DNA of 22,291 nt from Phaeocystidibacter sp965659725. Lineage in GTDB: Bacteria > Bacteroidota > Bacteroidia > Flavobacteriales > Schleiferiaceae. Numbering within the stretch: position 1 is the first letter of the stretch; the number at the start of each line of letters is the position of its first letter. The DNA is taken from the NCBI GenBank assembly GCA_965659725.1, contig CBFHXG010000037.1, positions 1 through 22,291 on the forward strand. Direction: 5' to 3'. The translations under genes were made by a program, and so were the position numbers. Below, one piece after another: positions 8,175 through 15,639 of this stretch. The notes below the pieces were generated by a model. It did not search any database. It was not told the origin of the DNA and saw nothing but the letters and a program-made list of their open reading frames with translations.

Positions 8175-8558
8175 TTATTTTCCGTCAATGGAGTACTTGC
8201 CTGGTCCAGTTAGCCAAATGACCACATAAGCGATGCCATAGAGCATTGATTTTTCCATGCGTCCAAACTCGTCATTCCAATGAATATCAAAGAATGCGAT
8301 AGCCATGGTAATAATGAGGGGAATCAATACCCATCGTGTTTTCCAACCGAGTACCAATAATGCTGAGCAGATCACTTCTGCGAAGACGGCAAGTGCGAGA
8401 GAGGCGGTGTCTCCTATCCCAAATGGATCCGGAAATGTGATCTCCTCGCCAGAAAAGAGGTTTAGCGTCTTTCCCCAGCCATGAGCAATCAGCATGGTTA
8501 GACCTACAGTAACTCGGAGGATCAGGATGCCAATTTCGGTGAAACTACGCTTTGTCAT
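8175..8558 (-). CDS. DoxX-family membrane protein
   Basis: The 127-residue protein has four hydrophobic segments and the DoxX pattern: an N-terminal ILRVTVGLTMLIAHGWGK helix, a small loop with FPDPFGIG, then AVFAEVICSALLVLGWKTR. DoxX-type proteins are inner-membrane proteins, some linked to quinone or sulfur redox and oxidative stress; no specific role can be given here. A TTG start at 8576 is possible, but the ATG at 8558 is preferred. It overlaps the end of the upstream ATPase gene by 14 bases, so translation is probably coupled. Confidence 0.88.
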   Translation of the reverse strand: MTKRSFTEIGILILRVTVGLTMLIAHGWGKTLNLFSGEEITFPDPFGIGDTASLALAVFAEVICSALLVLGWKTRWVLIPLIITMAIAFFDIHWNDEFGRMEKSMLYGIAYVVIWLTGPGKYSIDGK

Positions 8559-9240
8559 GCTTGGTGTCACTTTCAATCATTCCATCTCGCAAACGAATTA
8601 TGCGCTCCGCATGCTGGGCAATGTCTTCTTCGTGCGTCACCAGAACGATCGTATTTCCGCGAGCATGGATCTCATTGAAAAGATTCATGATCTCCACAGA
8701 TGTTTTGGAATCGAGGTTACCCGTAGGCTCATCCGCCAATATCAAGGCCGGATCGTTCACCAAGGCACGAGCTACCGCAACCCTTTGTCTCTGGCCACCT
8801 GAAAGCTGATTTGGGCGGTGATCCATTCTATCTCCTAAACCTACTTGATCGAGGACAACGGCGGCCTTTTCATGCCGGCTCGGTTTGTTCAATCCGGCGT
8901 AAACGAGTGGTAACGCAGTATTGTCGAGTGCAGTTTGTCGTGGAAGTAAGTTGAACGTTTGAAAGACGAAACCGATCTCCTTGTTCCTGATATCTGCCAA
9001 TTCGTTGTCGCTGAGTGTACTTACATTTTGGTCGTTCAAGATGTAAGTGCCGGCAGTAGGCGTGTCTAAGCAACCCAATAGGTTCATCAAGGTTGATTTC
9101 CCTGAGCCTGACGGTCCCATTAAGGCAACGTATTCGTTCTTTTCAATGGTGAGATCAATGCCTTTGAGGACTTTCACTACGTGCGAACCCATCGCAAAAT
9201 CTCGACGAATGCCTTTGAGTTCAATGATAGGCTTGGCCAT
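8545..9240 (-). CDS. LolD/MacB-type ABC transporter ATP-binding protein
   Basis: The 231-residue ATPase has Walker A GPSGSGKST (42-50), Q-loop Q94 in FVFQTFNLLP, signature LSGGQRQR (146-153), Walker B LILADE (167-172 region) with EPTGNLDS, and H-loop H203. The ADIRNKEIGFVFQ and LSxxELAxIR segments place it in the LolD/MacB/FtsE group, which powers lipoprotein release or substrate efflux through MacB-like permeases. No permease gene is next to it; the following gene is a DoxX protein that overlaps its end. A TACCTTCC box lies 25 bases upstream. The permease is probably encoded elsewhere. Confidence 0.93.
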   Translation of the reverse strand: MAKPIIELKGIRRDFAMGSHVVKVLKGIDLTIEKNEYVALMGPSGSGKSTLMNLLGCLDTPTAGTYILNDQNVSTLSDNELADIRNKEIGFVFQTFNLLPRQTALDNTALPLVYAGLNKPSRHEKAAVVLDQVGLGDRMDHRPNQLSGGQRQRVAVARALVNDPALILADEPTGNLDSKTSVEIMNLFNEIHARGNTIVLVTHEEDIAQHAERIIRLRDGMIESDTKHDKA

Positions 9241-9265
9241 GTTCTAGTTGTCGTTTGAAGGATTG

Positions 9266-9273
9266 GGAAGGTA
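9266..9273 (-). promoter_or_regulatory. -7 box of the LolD-type ATPase gene (TACCTTCC)
   Basis: TACCTTCC ends 25 bases before the ATG at 9240, in the short gap after the lipoprotein gene. It is identical to the box before the gene at 2569, which argues for a real promoter element in this genome. Confidence 0.4.
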
Positions 9274-9283
9274 CAAATTATCT

Positions 9284-9775
9284 CTATTGAGCCCAGATCC
9301 CTTCACCATCCCATTCAGTTCCAGCTACGCGCTTTACGATGACCAATTTGTTCTGAAAGGTCCAAGCCGCAAATTCATCTCCGCCCTCAGTCCATCTCCA
9401 TTCATTCCTGCCCTCATCCACGAAATCAACTTCACCTAACTGCTTGGCAGCAAAGTTGTCGCGGGCCTCGGCCGACTTAAAGTTTAGGATGACCTCATAA
9501 AGCGGATTGGTCTCCATTCCGTCGATCACTCCAAAGTAATAAATGACATTCTCGAGGTTGTCATTCTGTGCATACTGCTCGATGTACACTTTTCTGAACT
9601 CTCGGTCGTGGGCCAACTCGATGGTATGATGCTCCGCCAATTCTTCTGGAGTCATTCCCCACTCAACTTCCGAGTATTCCTTTGGAAGGGAGTTGGACGT
9701 GGTAGATTGAAATATGCCGCAACTGGTCAGAAGAATACCGGTCAGCAAAAGGGGGATAAAACTTCGTAGATGCAT
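9284..9775 (-). CDS. Hypothetical lipoprotein
   Basis: The 163-residue product begins with a lipoprotein signal peptide ending in lipobox LLTSC with C19 lipidated. The frame continues upstream to 9823, but only the ATG at 9775 puts the signal peptide at the N-terminus. The mature part contains WGMTPEELAEHH near residue 40, a pattern seen in small periplasmic proteins that measure a WGMS/T-type repeat motif, followed by alternating strands and a Trp-rich end. I do not recognise a family. It lies between the ABC-F gene (65-base gap) and the LolD-type ATPase gene (43-base gap), all on the same strand. Confidence 0.75.
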   Translation of the reverse strand: MHLRSFIPLLLTGILLTSCGIFQSTTSNSLPKEYSEVEWGMTPEELAEHHTIELAHDREFRKVYIEQYAQNDNLENVIYYFGVIDGMETNPLYEVILNFKSAEARDNFAAKQLGEVDFVDEGRNEWRWTEGGDEFAAWTFQNKLVIVKRVAGTEWDGEGIWAQ

Positions 9776-9840
9776 GGTAACGTTGTTGAGGTAAATTGTC
9801 CTAAAGCAAGTTCGCCTAATCAAGTGTAAAAGGCAAGAGG

Positions 9841-11715
9841 TTAGTTGGATTCGAGCTCACTGAGTTCTAGCCATCTCATTTCAGCTTCTTCCAAGCGCTC
9901 ACTGATCGAGTTCATTTCTGTACTCAACTTGGCGATCTCATCAGGCGAAACGGAAGGCGACTCAAATTCAGAAGCGATCTTAGCCTTTCGCGCTTCCAAT
10001 CTGTCGATCTCATCCGTAAGGGCTTCAAATTCTCTTTCTTCGTTGAAGTTGCGCTTGGTCTTTTCCTTCTTAGGTTTTTCAACCGCCTTCTTTGGCTCAG
10101 CATACATCTTCCTGGCCGCCTTTTTCTGAGCTTCCTCAACCTTCAGCTCTTCTCTGTATTCGATGTAATTACCGTTGAAGTCCTTCACCTCACCCTGCCC
10201 CTTGAAGATGAAGAGGTGATTGGTCAGTTTGTCCAAGAAATATCTATCGTGACTAACGATCACCAAGCATCCCTGAAAATCGAGAAGGAAGTCTTCCAAT
10301 ACGTTCAAGGTGAGGATGTCTAGGTCGTTCGTGGGCTCATCCAAGATCAAGAAGTTCGGATTACCCATCAGTATGGTCAGTAGGTACAAGCGGCGTTTTT
10401 CTCCTCCACTCAACTTGCTTACATAGGTGTATTGTTGATCGCCTTCAAAGAGGAATCGCTCCAAAAGCTGACTTGCCGTCATGCTCTTACCCTTGGCCAG
10501 AGGGATCACTTCAGCGATTTCCTTGATCACCTCAATCACACGTTTATCCTCGTTCAATTGCATTCCATCCTGGCGGTAGAAGCCAAAGCGAACGGTTTCC
10601 CCCGTGATGATCTTGCCTCCGTCTGTTTCTTCGGCACCGGAGATCATCCGAAGGAAGGTGGATTTGCCTACTCCGTTCTTTCCTACCATCCCAATGCGGT
10701 CGCCCCGCTTGAAAACATAGGAGAAGTTATTTAGGATAGGCAGGTTGCCATATGCTTTCTTCACCTTGTGGAGCTCTAGGATCTTGCTTCCCAAACGTTC
10801 CATCTTCACATCGATCTCCACCTGCTTGGAGTCGACGTTCTTGTGGGCATCCGACTTTATCTTCTTGAACGCATCGATCCGCGATTTACTCTTGGTGGTC
10901 CTTGCCTGTGGAGTAGATCGGATCCAATCGAGTTCGCGTCGGTAGATGTTCTTTGCCTTTTCAATATTGGCTCGCTGTGATTGGATGCGTTCTTCCTTCT
11001 TTTCCAGATAGTAGGAGTAGTTTCCTTCGTATTTGTACAGTTCACCTGCATCCAATTCGTAGATGGTATCGCAAATGGCTTCGAGGAAGTATCTGTCGTG
11101 TGTCACCATCAGCAACGCAAACGGAGCTTCTTTCAGCCACTCTTCCAGCCATTCGATCATGTCGAGGTCGAGGTGGTTGGTCGGCTCATCCATAATGAGA
11201 AAATCAGGCTCAGCGATGAGTAGACCGGCTAGAGCCAGACGCTTCTTCTGTCCGCCACTTAACGTGGAAACCTCGGCATGGATCTCTTTTAGTTCCAGCT
11301 TGTCGAGAATGCCCGTCAATTTCGCTTCCGTATCCCAAGCGTTAAGCCGATCCATTTCAGCCAAACTGGCCGTCATATCATCCGCATGTTCGGGGTTGGA
11401 AAGCGAATCTTTGTATCGAATGACCGCCTTCAGCAATGGGTGGTCCAACGAAAGGAGCCATTCCATTACTTCTATGCCGTCTGGGAAATGTGGTTCTTGT
11501 TTGAGATATCCGATCCGGAGGCCTTTGCGCGTAACCACTCGACCTGTGTCAGGTTCTTCTTCTCCTGAAAGGATGCGCAGCAGGGAGGTCTTGCCCGTTC
11601 CGTTTCGAGCCACCAAGGCCACTTTTTCACGTTCGGCTAAACCGAAGGTGAGACCTTCAAAAAGGATGCGTTCACCGAAGCTTTTCTTCAGCTGTTCAAC
11701 GGAAAGGATATTCAT
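9841..11715 (-). CDS. ABC-F family ATPase, Uup-like
   Basis: ABC-F proteins are soluble twin ATPases that act on ribosomes or, for Uup, also affect DNA stability; they are not transporters. The 624-residue protein has Walker A ARNGTGKTS (36-44) and LSGGQKKR (152-159) with MDEPTNHLD in the first domain, an interdomain linker (about 235-310) with WIRSTPQARTTKSK, and GKNGVGKST (345-353), LSGGEKRR and LDEPTNDLD in the second. The last 90 residues are a charged coiled-coil, as in Uup. The first Walker A has Ala where Gly is usual, a change I believe is common in Bacteroidota members. A TATCTTCG box sits 4 bases before the ATG. Confidence 0.93.
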   Translation of the reverse strand: MNILSVEQLKKSFGERILFEGLTFGLAEREKVALVARNGTGKTSLLRILSGEEEPDTGRVVTRKGLRIGYLKQEPHFPDGIEVMEWLLSLDHPLLKAVIRYKDSLSNPEHADDMTASLAEMDRLNAWDTEAKLTGILDKLELKEIHAEVSTLSGGQKKRLALAGLLIAEPDFLIMDEPTNHLDLDMIEWLEEWLKEAPFALLMVTHDRYFLEAICDTIYELDAGELYKYEGNYSYYLEKKEERIQSQRANIEKAKNIYRRELDWIRSTPQARTTKSKSRIDAFKKIKSDAHKNVDSKQVEIDVKMERLGSKILELHKVKKAYGNLPILNNFSYVFKRGDRIGMVGKNGVGKSTFLRMISGAEETDGGKIITGETVRFGFYRQDGMQLNEDKRVIEVIKEIAEVIPLAKGKSMTASQLLERFLFEGDQQYTYVSKLSGGEKRRLYLLTILMGNPNFLILDEPTNDLDILTLNVLEDFLLDFQGCLVIVSHDRYFLDKLTNHLFIFKGQGEVKDFNGNYIEYREELKVEEAQKKAARKMYAEPKKAVEKPKKEKTKRNFNEEREFEALTDEIDRLEARKAKIASEFESPSVSPDEIAKLSTEMNSISERLEEAEMRWLELSELESN

Positions 11716-11719
11716 GCCG

Positions 11720-11727
11720 CGAAGATA
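11720..11727 (-). promoter_or_regulatory. -7 box of the ABC-F gene (TATCTTCG), 4 bases before the ATG
   Basis: TATCTTCG matches TAnnTTTG at seven of eight positions and ends 4 bases before the ATG at 11715. If used, transcription would start at or within a few bases of the start codon, giving a leaderless or nearly leaderless mRNA. The 36-base gap after the di-heme gene leaves no room for a longer leader. Confidence 0.45.
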
Positions 11728-11751
11728 GCGGATGAATGTGATGTATCCTCC

Positions 11752-12825
11752 TTAAAATGGGCTCGCGAAATCAGGGTTGTTAACGAATGCGGTGTCTGTC
11801 AACGTGCGCAAGAAGGCCACGAGATCCGACTTCTGTGCTGGCGTTAGGTTTAAACCGCCTTCAATGCCGTGCATCTGTGGATCGAGATTCGGACTTTCCG
11901 ATTTAACTCCACTGTTGTAGAAGTCGATCACCTCAAAGAGCGATGCAAACCTTCCATCATGCATGAAGGGACCAGATAGTTCGATGTTCCTCAAACTTGG
12001 GGTCTTGAACTTTCCTTTATCTGATTCTTGACCCGTCACTGCGTACAGACCAAGGTCGGTAAGGGTGGAATCCAGACCATTGTTCATGAACTGATTGTTG
12101 GAAAAGACGCTTTGACCATGGCAATGGAAACAATCACCCGCCGGGCCGTTTTGGTTAGCTTCGATATCACCATTGAAAATGGCCATGCCGCGCATTTCAG
12201 CGTCTGTTAGGGAGAGTTCTCCCAGCATGAATTTATCAAACTTGCTATCGCCAGAAATGAAGGTGAGCATAAATTGTTCAAGCGCAAGGCCGATGCGATC
12301 TTCATCGATGCCTTCCGTTCCAAAGGCCTTTCTGAACTCCTCTGGATAGAAGGAGCTCCTTTCCAATTTGGCAATCACATTTGGCAAGTGATCATCCATT
12401 TCAAGAGGATCCTCGATAGGCATCAAGGCTTGATGGTGTAAGGTGGCAGCGCGTCCATCCCAGAAAAAAGAAGGACTGTAGATCAAGTTCATGATCGGCA
12501 TGCTGTTCCTTGTTCCGTTCTGACCTCTAATGCCTACACTCGTTGCAAGTCCGTGGTCGGTAAAGGCAAATTCCGGAGCGTGACAGCTACCGCAACTCTG
12601 AGTTGAATCGGCCGAAAGGATAGGATCCCAAAACAATTTTCTTCCTAATGCAACTCCTTCCACCGTTAGAGGATTGTCAGGCGGAAATTGAGCCTGAGGC
12701 AACGAAGGTGGAATATTGATAGAAAGTGGTGTTGGTGCGTAAGGGGTTGGCTCATCGGGCTCGTCAGGTGTACATGCCCAGATTGCCAAGAACGTAACTG
12801 CGATCAACGTAACCTTCTTCATCAT
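11752..12825 (-). CDS. Di-heme cytochrome c peroxidase-like lipoprotein, MauG/MbnH type
   Basis: The 357-residue protein carries a lipoprotein signal (lipobox AIWAC, C18) and two heme-binding motifs, CGSCH (78-82) and CFHCH (232-236), the plan of the bacterial di-heme peroxidase/MauG family. The C-terminal stretch FKTPSLRNIELSGPFMHDG is also typical. It follows an MbnP-type gene with a 4-base ATGA overlap. In a methanotroph, the MbnH enzyme of this family oxidises a tryptophan of MbnP to kynurenine to form a copper site. The coupling here suggests the same enzyme-substrate relation. A plain di-heme peroxidase that removes hydrogen peroxide is the alternative. Likely location: periplasm, anchored to a membrane. 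Confidence 0.88.
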   Translation of the reverse strand: MMKKVTLIAVTFLAIWACTPDEPDEPTPYAPTPLSINIPPSLPQAQFPPDNPLTVEGVALGRKLFWDPILSADSTQSCGSCHAPEFAFTDHGLATSVGIRGQNGTRNSMPIMNLIYSPSFFWDGRAATLHHQALMPIEDPLEMDDHLPNVIAKLERSSFYPEEFRKAFGTEGIDEDRIGLALEQFMLTFISGDSKFDKFMLGELSLTDAEMRGMAIFNGDIEANQNGPAGDCFHCHGQSVFSNNQFMNNGLDSTLTDLGLYAVTGQESDKGKFKTPSLRNIELSGPFMHDGRFASLFEVIDFYNSGVKSESPNLDPQMHGIEGGLNLTPAQKSDLVAFLRTLTDTAFVNNPDFASPF

Positions 12826-13589
12826 TTTCTTATGCCTTTGTATTCGATAGCATTCGGAATATTTGCAGATACAAGAACGGAAAGGCCATTGTCTGTGCTA
12901 GAGCTATGCGTAAAGTTTCCATCGCGATCCGGACGGTATTCATTTGGATCCATGAATAACATGTCCGCTTCATATTCCAATTCGATCGTCGCATTACCAT
13001 CGATAGTGAAGTCTTGATTGATCAAGATCTCTTTTCTGTTCTTTTGAAATGCAATATGAAGGAGAAGTAACTCTTCAGATCCCGAAGAGTTGATGTAGCG
13101 CCCTTCCAGTGCAGTAAAAACGTAGCCATCAGCCCAGCCCCAGTGCATATTGTTCACAATGGGATTCAATGGGTGATTAGCTGGCCAAAGGTTTGGATTG
13201 CTCGTATTCACTCTGTCATCAAGTCCAACAGTGAATCCTATCGCGGCGTATTCACCTCCAGGCAACTCGCCCAAGTTCCAAGTTCCATTGCCATCTGCGC
13301 CTCTCACGAATGCATATTCATAGTCCTCCGCCGGCGAGATGGTATCGCCATCTGCAGTCACTAAGAACACATCGGACATGATGTAATCCAAACGGGTAAA
13401 CTGTATGGAATCTCCTGGAGGAGTTACGTGCCACTGATTGAACGTCAGCGGATTACCTCCAAAGGTGTGCTGGAACTCCAAGGCCACTGAACCCGACTCC
13501 AATGGGTCCGGAGTAGGGTCTGATGGGTCATTCGGTTTACAGCCGATCATCACGGCCAATAGGGCAAAAGCGAGTGTGTAATTCTTCAT
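12822..13589 (-). CDS. MbnP-family lipoprotein, probable copper-binding protein
   Basis: The 255-residue product has a lipobox VMIGC with C17 lipidated. It shows the MbnP pattern: FTRLDYIMSDVFLV near residues 64-77, GELPGGEYAAIGFTVGLDDRVN near 107-128, and NNMHWGWADGYVFTALEG near 146-163. W150 and W152 with H149 and M148 form the conserved aromatic motif. In the characterised methanotroph protein a tryptophan is converted to kynurenine and helps bind Cu(I); W150 or W152 is a candidate by inference only. The stop overlaps the start of the di-heme gene. A divergent SCO gene lies 109 bases away, which supports a copper role. Confidence 0.85.
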   Translation of the reverse strand: MKNYTLAFALLAVMIGCKPNDPSDPTPDPLESGSVALEFQHTFGGNPLTFNQWHVTPPGDSIQFTRLDYIMSDVFLVTADGDTISPAEDYEYAFVRGADGNGTWNLGELPGGEYAAIGFTVGLDDRVNTSNPNLWPANHPLNPIVNNMHWGWADGYVFTALEGRYINSSGSEELLLLHIAFQKNRKEILINQDFTIDGNATIELEYEADMLFMDPNEYRPDRDGNFTHSSSTDNGLSVLVSANIPNAIEYKGIRK

Positions 13590-13610
13590 ACCAGACTGTT
13601 TGTCAGAGTT

Positions 13611-13618
13611 TAAATATA
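13611..13618 (-). promoter_or_regulatory. -7 box of the MbnP-MbnH operon (TATATTTA)
   Basis: TATATTTA matches TAnnTTTG at seven of eight positions and lies 21 bases before the MbnP start at 13589. A TTG lies 17 bases upstream on the minus strand. This 109-base divergent region also has to hold the SCO promoter, so a shared copper-responsive control site is possible, though no clear operator repeat is visible. Confidence 0.4.
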
Positions 13619-13678
13619 CATATTCAGACGTTCGCCAACATTAGAATAAACTCCAGAAAGACTGAATTGTTAACTCGA

Positions 13679-13686
13679 TAATTTCA
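13679..13686 (+). promoter_or_regulatory. Weak candidate -7 box of the SCO gene (TAATTTCA)
   Basis: TAATTTCA lies 12 bases before the ATG at 13699 and loosely fits TAnnTTTG. It is the best candidate on the plus strand in this gap, but the match is weak. Confidence 0.25.
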
Positions 13687-13698
13687 GATTTTTGCAGA

Positions 13699-14385
13699 AT
13701 GTTAAAGAAGTTCAGAAAAACAGAGGTCATCATAGTCGTATCTCTCGCCGTCATTTTCTTTGTTGGTGTTGCCATTGCTTATCAGATCCAAAAGCCAGAG
13801 AATAGACTTCCGATCATTAATCCTTCCATGCTCAATGAGGCCGTGGTAGCCGATAGCTTAGAGCATGTGGGCAGGAATCATCGCATTTCGGATTTTGAGT
13901 TGATCGATCACAAAGGAGTGGAGCGGACGCTTGCCGATATGAAAGGGCAGATCATTATTGCCGATTTCTTTTTCACCACGTGTCCGAGTATCTGCATCGA
14001 CATGACCAAGAATCTTCGAAAGGTCCAGGAGGCATACAAAGATGAACCGCGAATTAGGATCCTTTCGCACTCCGTTCAGCCGGAATATGATTCTGTACCC
14101 GTCTTGAACGAATATGCCCTGGCCAATGGTGTTGATTATGACAAGTGGTGGCTACTAACAGGGGAACGCGCCGAGATCAATCGCTTGGCTCGCGCATCCT
14201 ATTTTGCTGTGATGGAACAAGGAGAAAGCTGGGATGAACATAGCTTTATTCACACAGAGAATATCATTTTAGTTGATCCTAAAGGCCGATTGAGGGGCTT
14301 CTACGACGGAACCAGTGATGTGGATACCGATCTTTTGATCGAGCAACTAGGCTGGCTGTTGGAGGAGATAGAGGAGGGTGAGTAG
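13699..14385 (+). CDS. SCO1/SenC/PrrC-family copper chaperone
   Basis: SCO proteins are thioredoxin-fold, membrane-anchored proteins that deliver copper to the CuA site of cytochrome oxidase or act as thiol reductants. The 228-residue protein has one N-terminal membrane anchor (about residues 9-28), the copper motif C95-P-S-I-C99 (CxxxC) and the distal histidine H185 in SFIHTENI, the third ligand. The DFFFTTCPSIC and LVDPKGRLRGFYDG segments are family hallmarks. It reads away from the MbnP-MbnH pair, a layout that points to a joint copper-handling locus. Confidence 0.94.
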   Translation: MLKKFRKTEVIIVVSLAVIFFVGVAIAYQIQKPENRLPIINPSMLNEAVVADSLEHVGRNHRISDFELIDHKGVERTLADMKGQIIIADFFFTTCPSICIDMTKNLRKVQEAYKDEPRIRILSHSVQPEYDSVPVLNEYALANGVDYDKWWLLTGERAEINRLARASYFAVMEQGESWDEHSFIHTENIILVDPKGRLRGFYDGTSDVDTDLLIEQLGWLLEEIEEGE

Positions 14386-14387
14386 TT

Positions 14388-14422
14388 GATAAAAAGAAAG
14401 CCGCGCAAACGAATCGCGCGGC
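14388..14422 (-). terminator. Rho-independent terminator on the minus strand, for the gene ending at 14527
   Basis: A seven-base GC-only stem GCCGCGC/GCGCGGC (14400-14406 with 14416-14422) encloses a nine-base loop. On the minus strand it is followed by TTTCTTTTTAT, a good T-tract. On the plus strand no T-run follows, so it would not work as an intrinsic terminator for the SCO gene. Confidence 0.7.
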
Positions 14423-14459
14423 CACCTTCAAAATAATCAACAAAAACTAAAACACAAAA

Positions 14460-14510
14460 ATGAAAAAACTACAAAAGCTCTTCCAGAACGAATATAAACG
14501 CTTCTGTTGA
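14460..14510 (+). CDS. Possible 16-residue micropeptide ORF
   Basis: The short frame reads MKKLQKLFQNEYKRFC and then TGA. It is preceded by a 30-base A-rich, T- and G-poor leader (about 14430-14459), the kind of sequence that favours translation in Bacteroidota, which mostly lack Shine-Dalgarno sites. It begins 38 bases after the GC-rich hairpin and lies between two convergent genes. The peptide is basic and amphipathic with a C-terminal cysteine. No function can be assigned, and a chance ORF cannot be excluded. Confidence 0.35.
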   Translation: MKKLQKLFQNEYKRFC

Positions 14511-14526
14511 ATATTGCAAGGCAGCG

Positions 14527-15591
14527 TTATAAATTCGATTCTATACTCTTCATATAGATGTAGAATTCCTGCAAGCTCAAGGGCTCTTCGAAGGTCATGG
14601 TAACAAAGCCTTCTTCCTCACTTTCTATGCGGATTCCAGCATCATCTTCAATGTAATCATACCTACCTGCAACCACCCCTTGTTGAGGTGTGGCCAAAAA
14701 GCAGGTCCACTTTGCTTTGAAAACAGTACTCGACTCTCTGATCTGCAGTGTTTCAAAGAATTGTAGTCGGTAGTTCCTAGCCAGCAGGTCCATCAATGGA
14801 TACGCGTTCTTATCTGCGTAAAAAGCGGGTAAAGTGCCGTTGTCGAATCGTTCTCGGATGTAGGCCTTTTGCTCATCTACGATATCCCAATTGCCTTGTT
14901 CGGCATTGATCTGGATCTCCGCCAGGCGGTGTTTGATCACGGTAGGTTGAATGCGTTTCAGGACCTCGATCTGGTGGATCGCCTCGGCTGTATCTCCCAG
15001 TCCGTGCCAAGCTAAGGTCATCAGTTGCTCCCTACCCCTCACCTTGTATTCTTCCGCCACCATCTCTGTTACAGCTACCTTCCAGCATTCGAAGGCCTTT
15101 CTGAGATATCCTTGTTCAGCGGGGATCTGACATTCCATATAGGTGGCTACGTCCCTTTCTGGGAACAGGTCGTGAACGCGGGTGAAAACCGCCAGCGCTG
15201 AGTCGGAGTTATTGCCCCTATAGTAAGCGTCGGCCTTGGCCATCATATAGGTGAGCCTTCTGGGGCGAATGGCCAAGGCTTGATGAAACGCTTCCGCTGC
15301 GGGAATGAAGAGTCGTTGTGACCTCAATACTTCTCCTTTAACAAAATAATGTCGATCATCTGCATAGTTCTTCTTGATGGCCAACTCGACGATGCTCAGT
15401 GCAACAGAGTCGTGTTCCAAAATGAATGACGCCTGAGCGACGCGTAGCATATCGCCTCCAGACATGCGATCTACGCGATCCCTCTCGGCATACAGACCCT
15501 CGTAGTCTTTGCTGGTCCACATGCGGTTGATGCGTTGAGCCGACATCGAGATCGATGCGAGACTGAACAAAATGACGATCCAAGATTTCAT
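14527..15591 (-). CDS. Secreted tetratricopeptide-like protein
   Basis: The 354-residue product has a signal peptide of about 19 residues (IVILFSLASISMSAQ) without a lipobox. The mature part is mostly helical, with TPR-like pairs, for example residues 80-115 (HYFVKGEVLRSQR, then AAEAFHQALAIRP) and 115-150 (MAKADAYYRGNNSDSALAVF). The last 100 residues look like beta strands (GRYDYIEDDAGIRIESEE) and may be a separate domain. A GTG at 15597 is an alternative start, but the ATG at 15591 follows a perfect TATATTTG box by 5 bases. It is probably periplasmic; its function is unknown. Confidence 0.8.
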   Translation of the reverse strand: MKSWIVILFSLASISMSAQRINRMWTSKDYEGLYAERDRVDRMSGGDMLRVAQASFILEHDSVALSIVELAIKKNYADDRHYFVKGEVLRSQRLFIPAAEAFHQALAIRPRRLTYMMAKADAYYRGNNSDSALAVFTRVHDLFPERDVATYMECQIPAEQGYLRKAFECWKVAVTEMVAEEYKVRGREQLMTLAWHGLGDTAEAIHQIEVLKRIQPTVIKHRLAEIQINAEQGNWDIVDEQKAYIRERFDNGTLPAFYADKNAYPLMDLLARNYRLQFFETLQIRESSTVFKAKWTCFLATPQQGVVAGRYDYIEDDAGIRIESEEEGFVTMTFEEPLSLQEFYIYMKSIESNL

Positions 15592-15596
15592 AAGCA

Positions 15597-15604
15597 CAAA
15601 TATA
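15597..15604 (-). promoter_or_regulatory. Perfect -7 box (TATATTTG), 5 bases before the TPR-protein ATG
   Basis: TATATTTG matches the Bacteroidota -7 consensus at all positions. It ends 5 bases before the ATG at 15591, so the transcript would be leaderless or nearly so. It shares a 52-base divergent gap with the promoter of the amidase gene. Confidence 0.55.
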
Positions 15605-15631
15605 GCTTCTCGATTTACGCTTGAGGGTCCT

Positions 15632-15639
15632 TACCTTCG
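15632..15639 (+). promoter_or_regulatory. -7 box (TACCTTCG), 4 bases before the amidase ATG
   Basis: TACCTTCG differs from TAnnTTTG at one position. It ends 4 bases before the ATG at 15644, which again points to a leaderless transcript and rules against the longer frame that opens at 15572. Confidence 0.45.

Noticed and set aside
8148..8175. Direct repeat GAGTCGGT, two copies 20 bases apart
   Set aside because: Only two short copies exist in the gap before the suf promoter, with no third copy or dyad; chance is likely.
11063..11728. 221-codon plus-strand open frame
   Set aside because: It is antisense to the well-supported ABC-F gene, Ser/Arg-rich and without family signatures; it is a shadow of the coding frame.
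14400..14422. GC hairpin as the plus-strand terminator of the SCO gene
   Set aside because: No T-tract follows on the plus strand. The T-tract is on the minus side, so it was assigned to the convergent gene.
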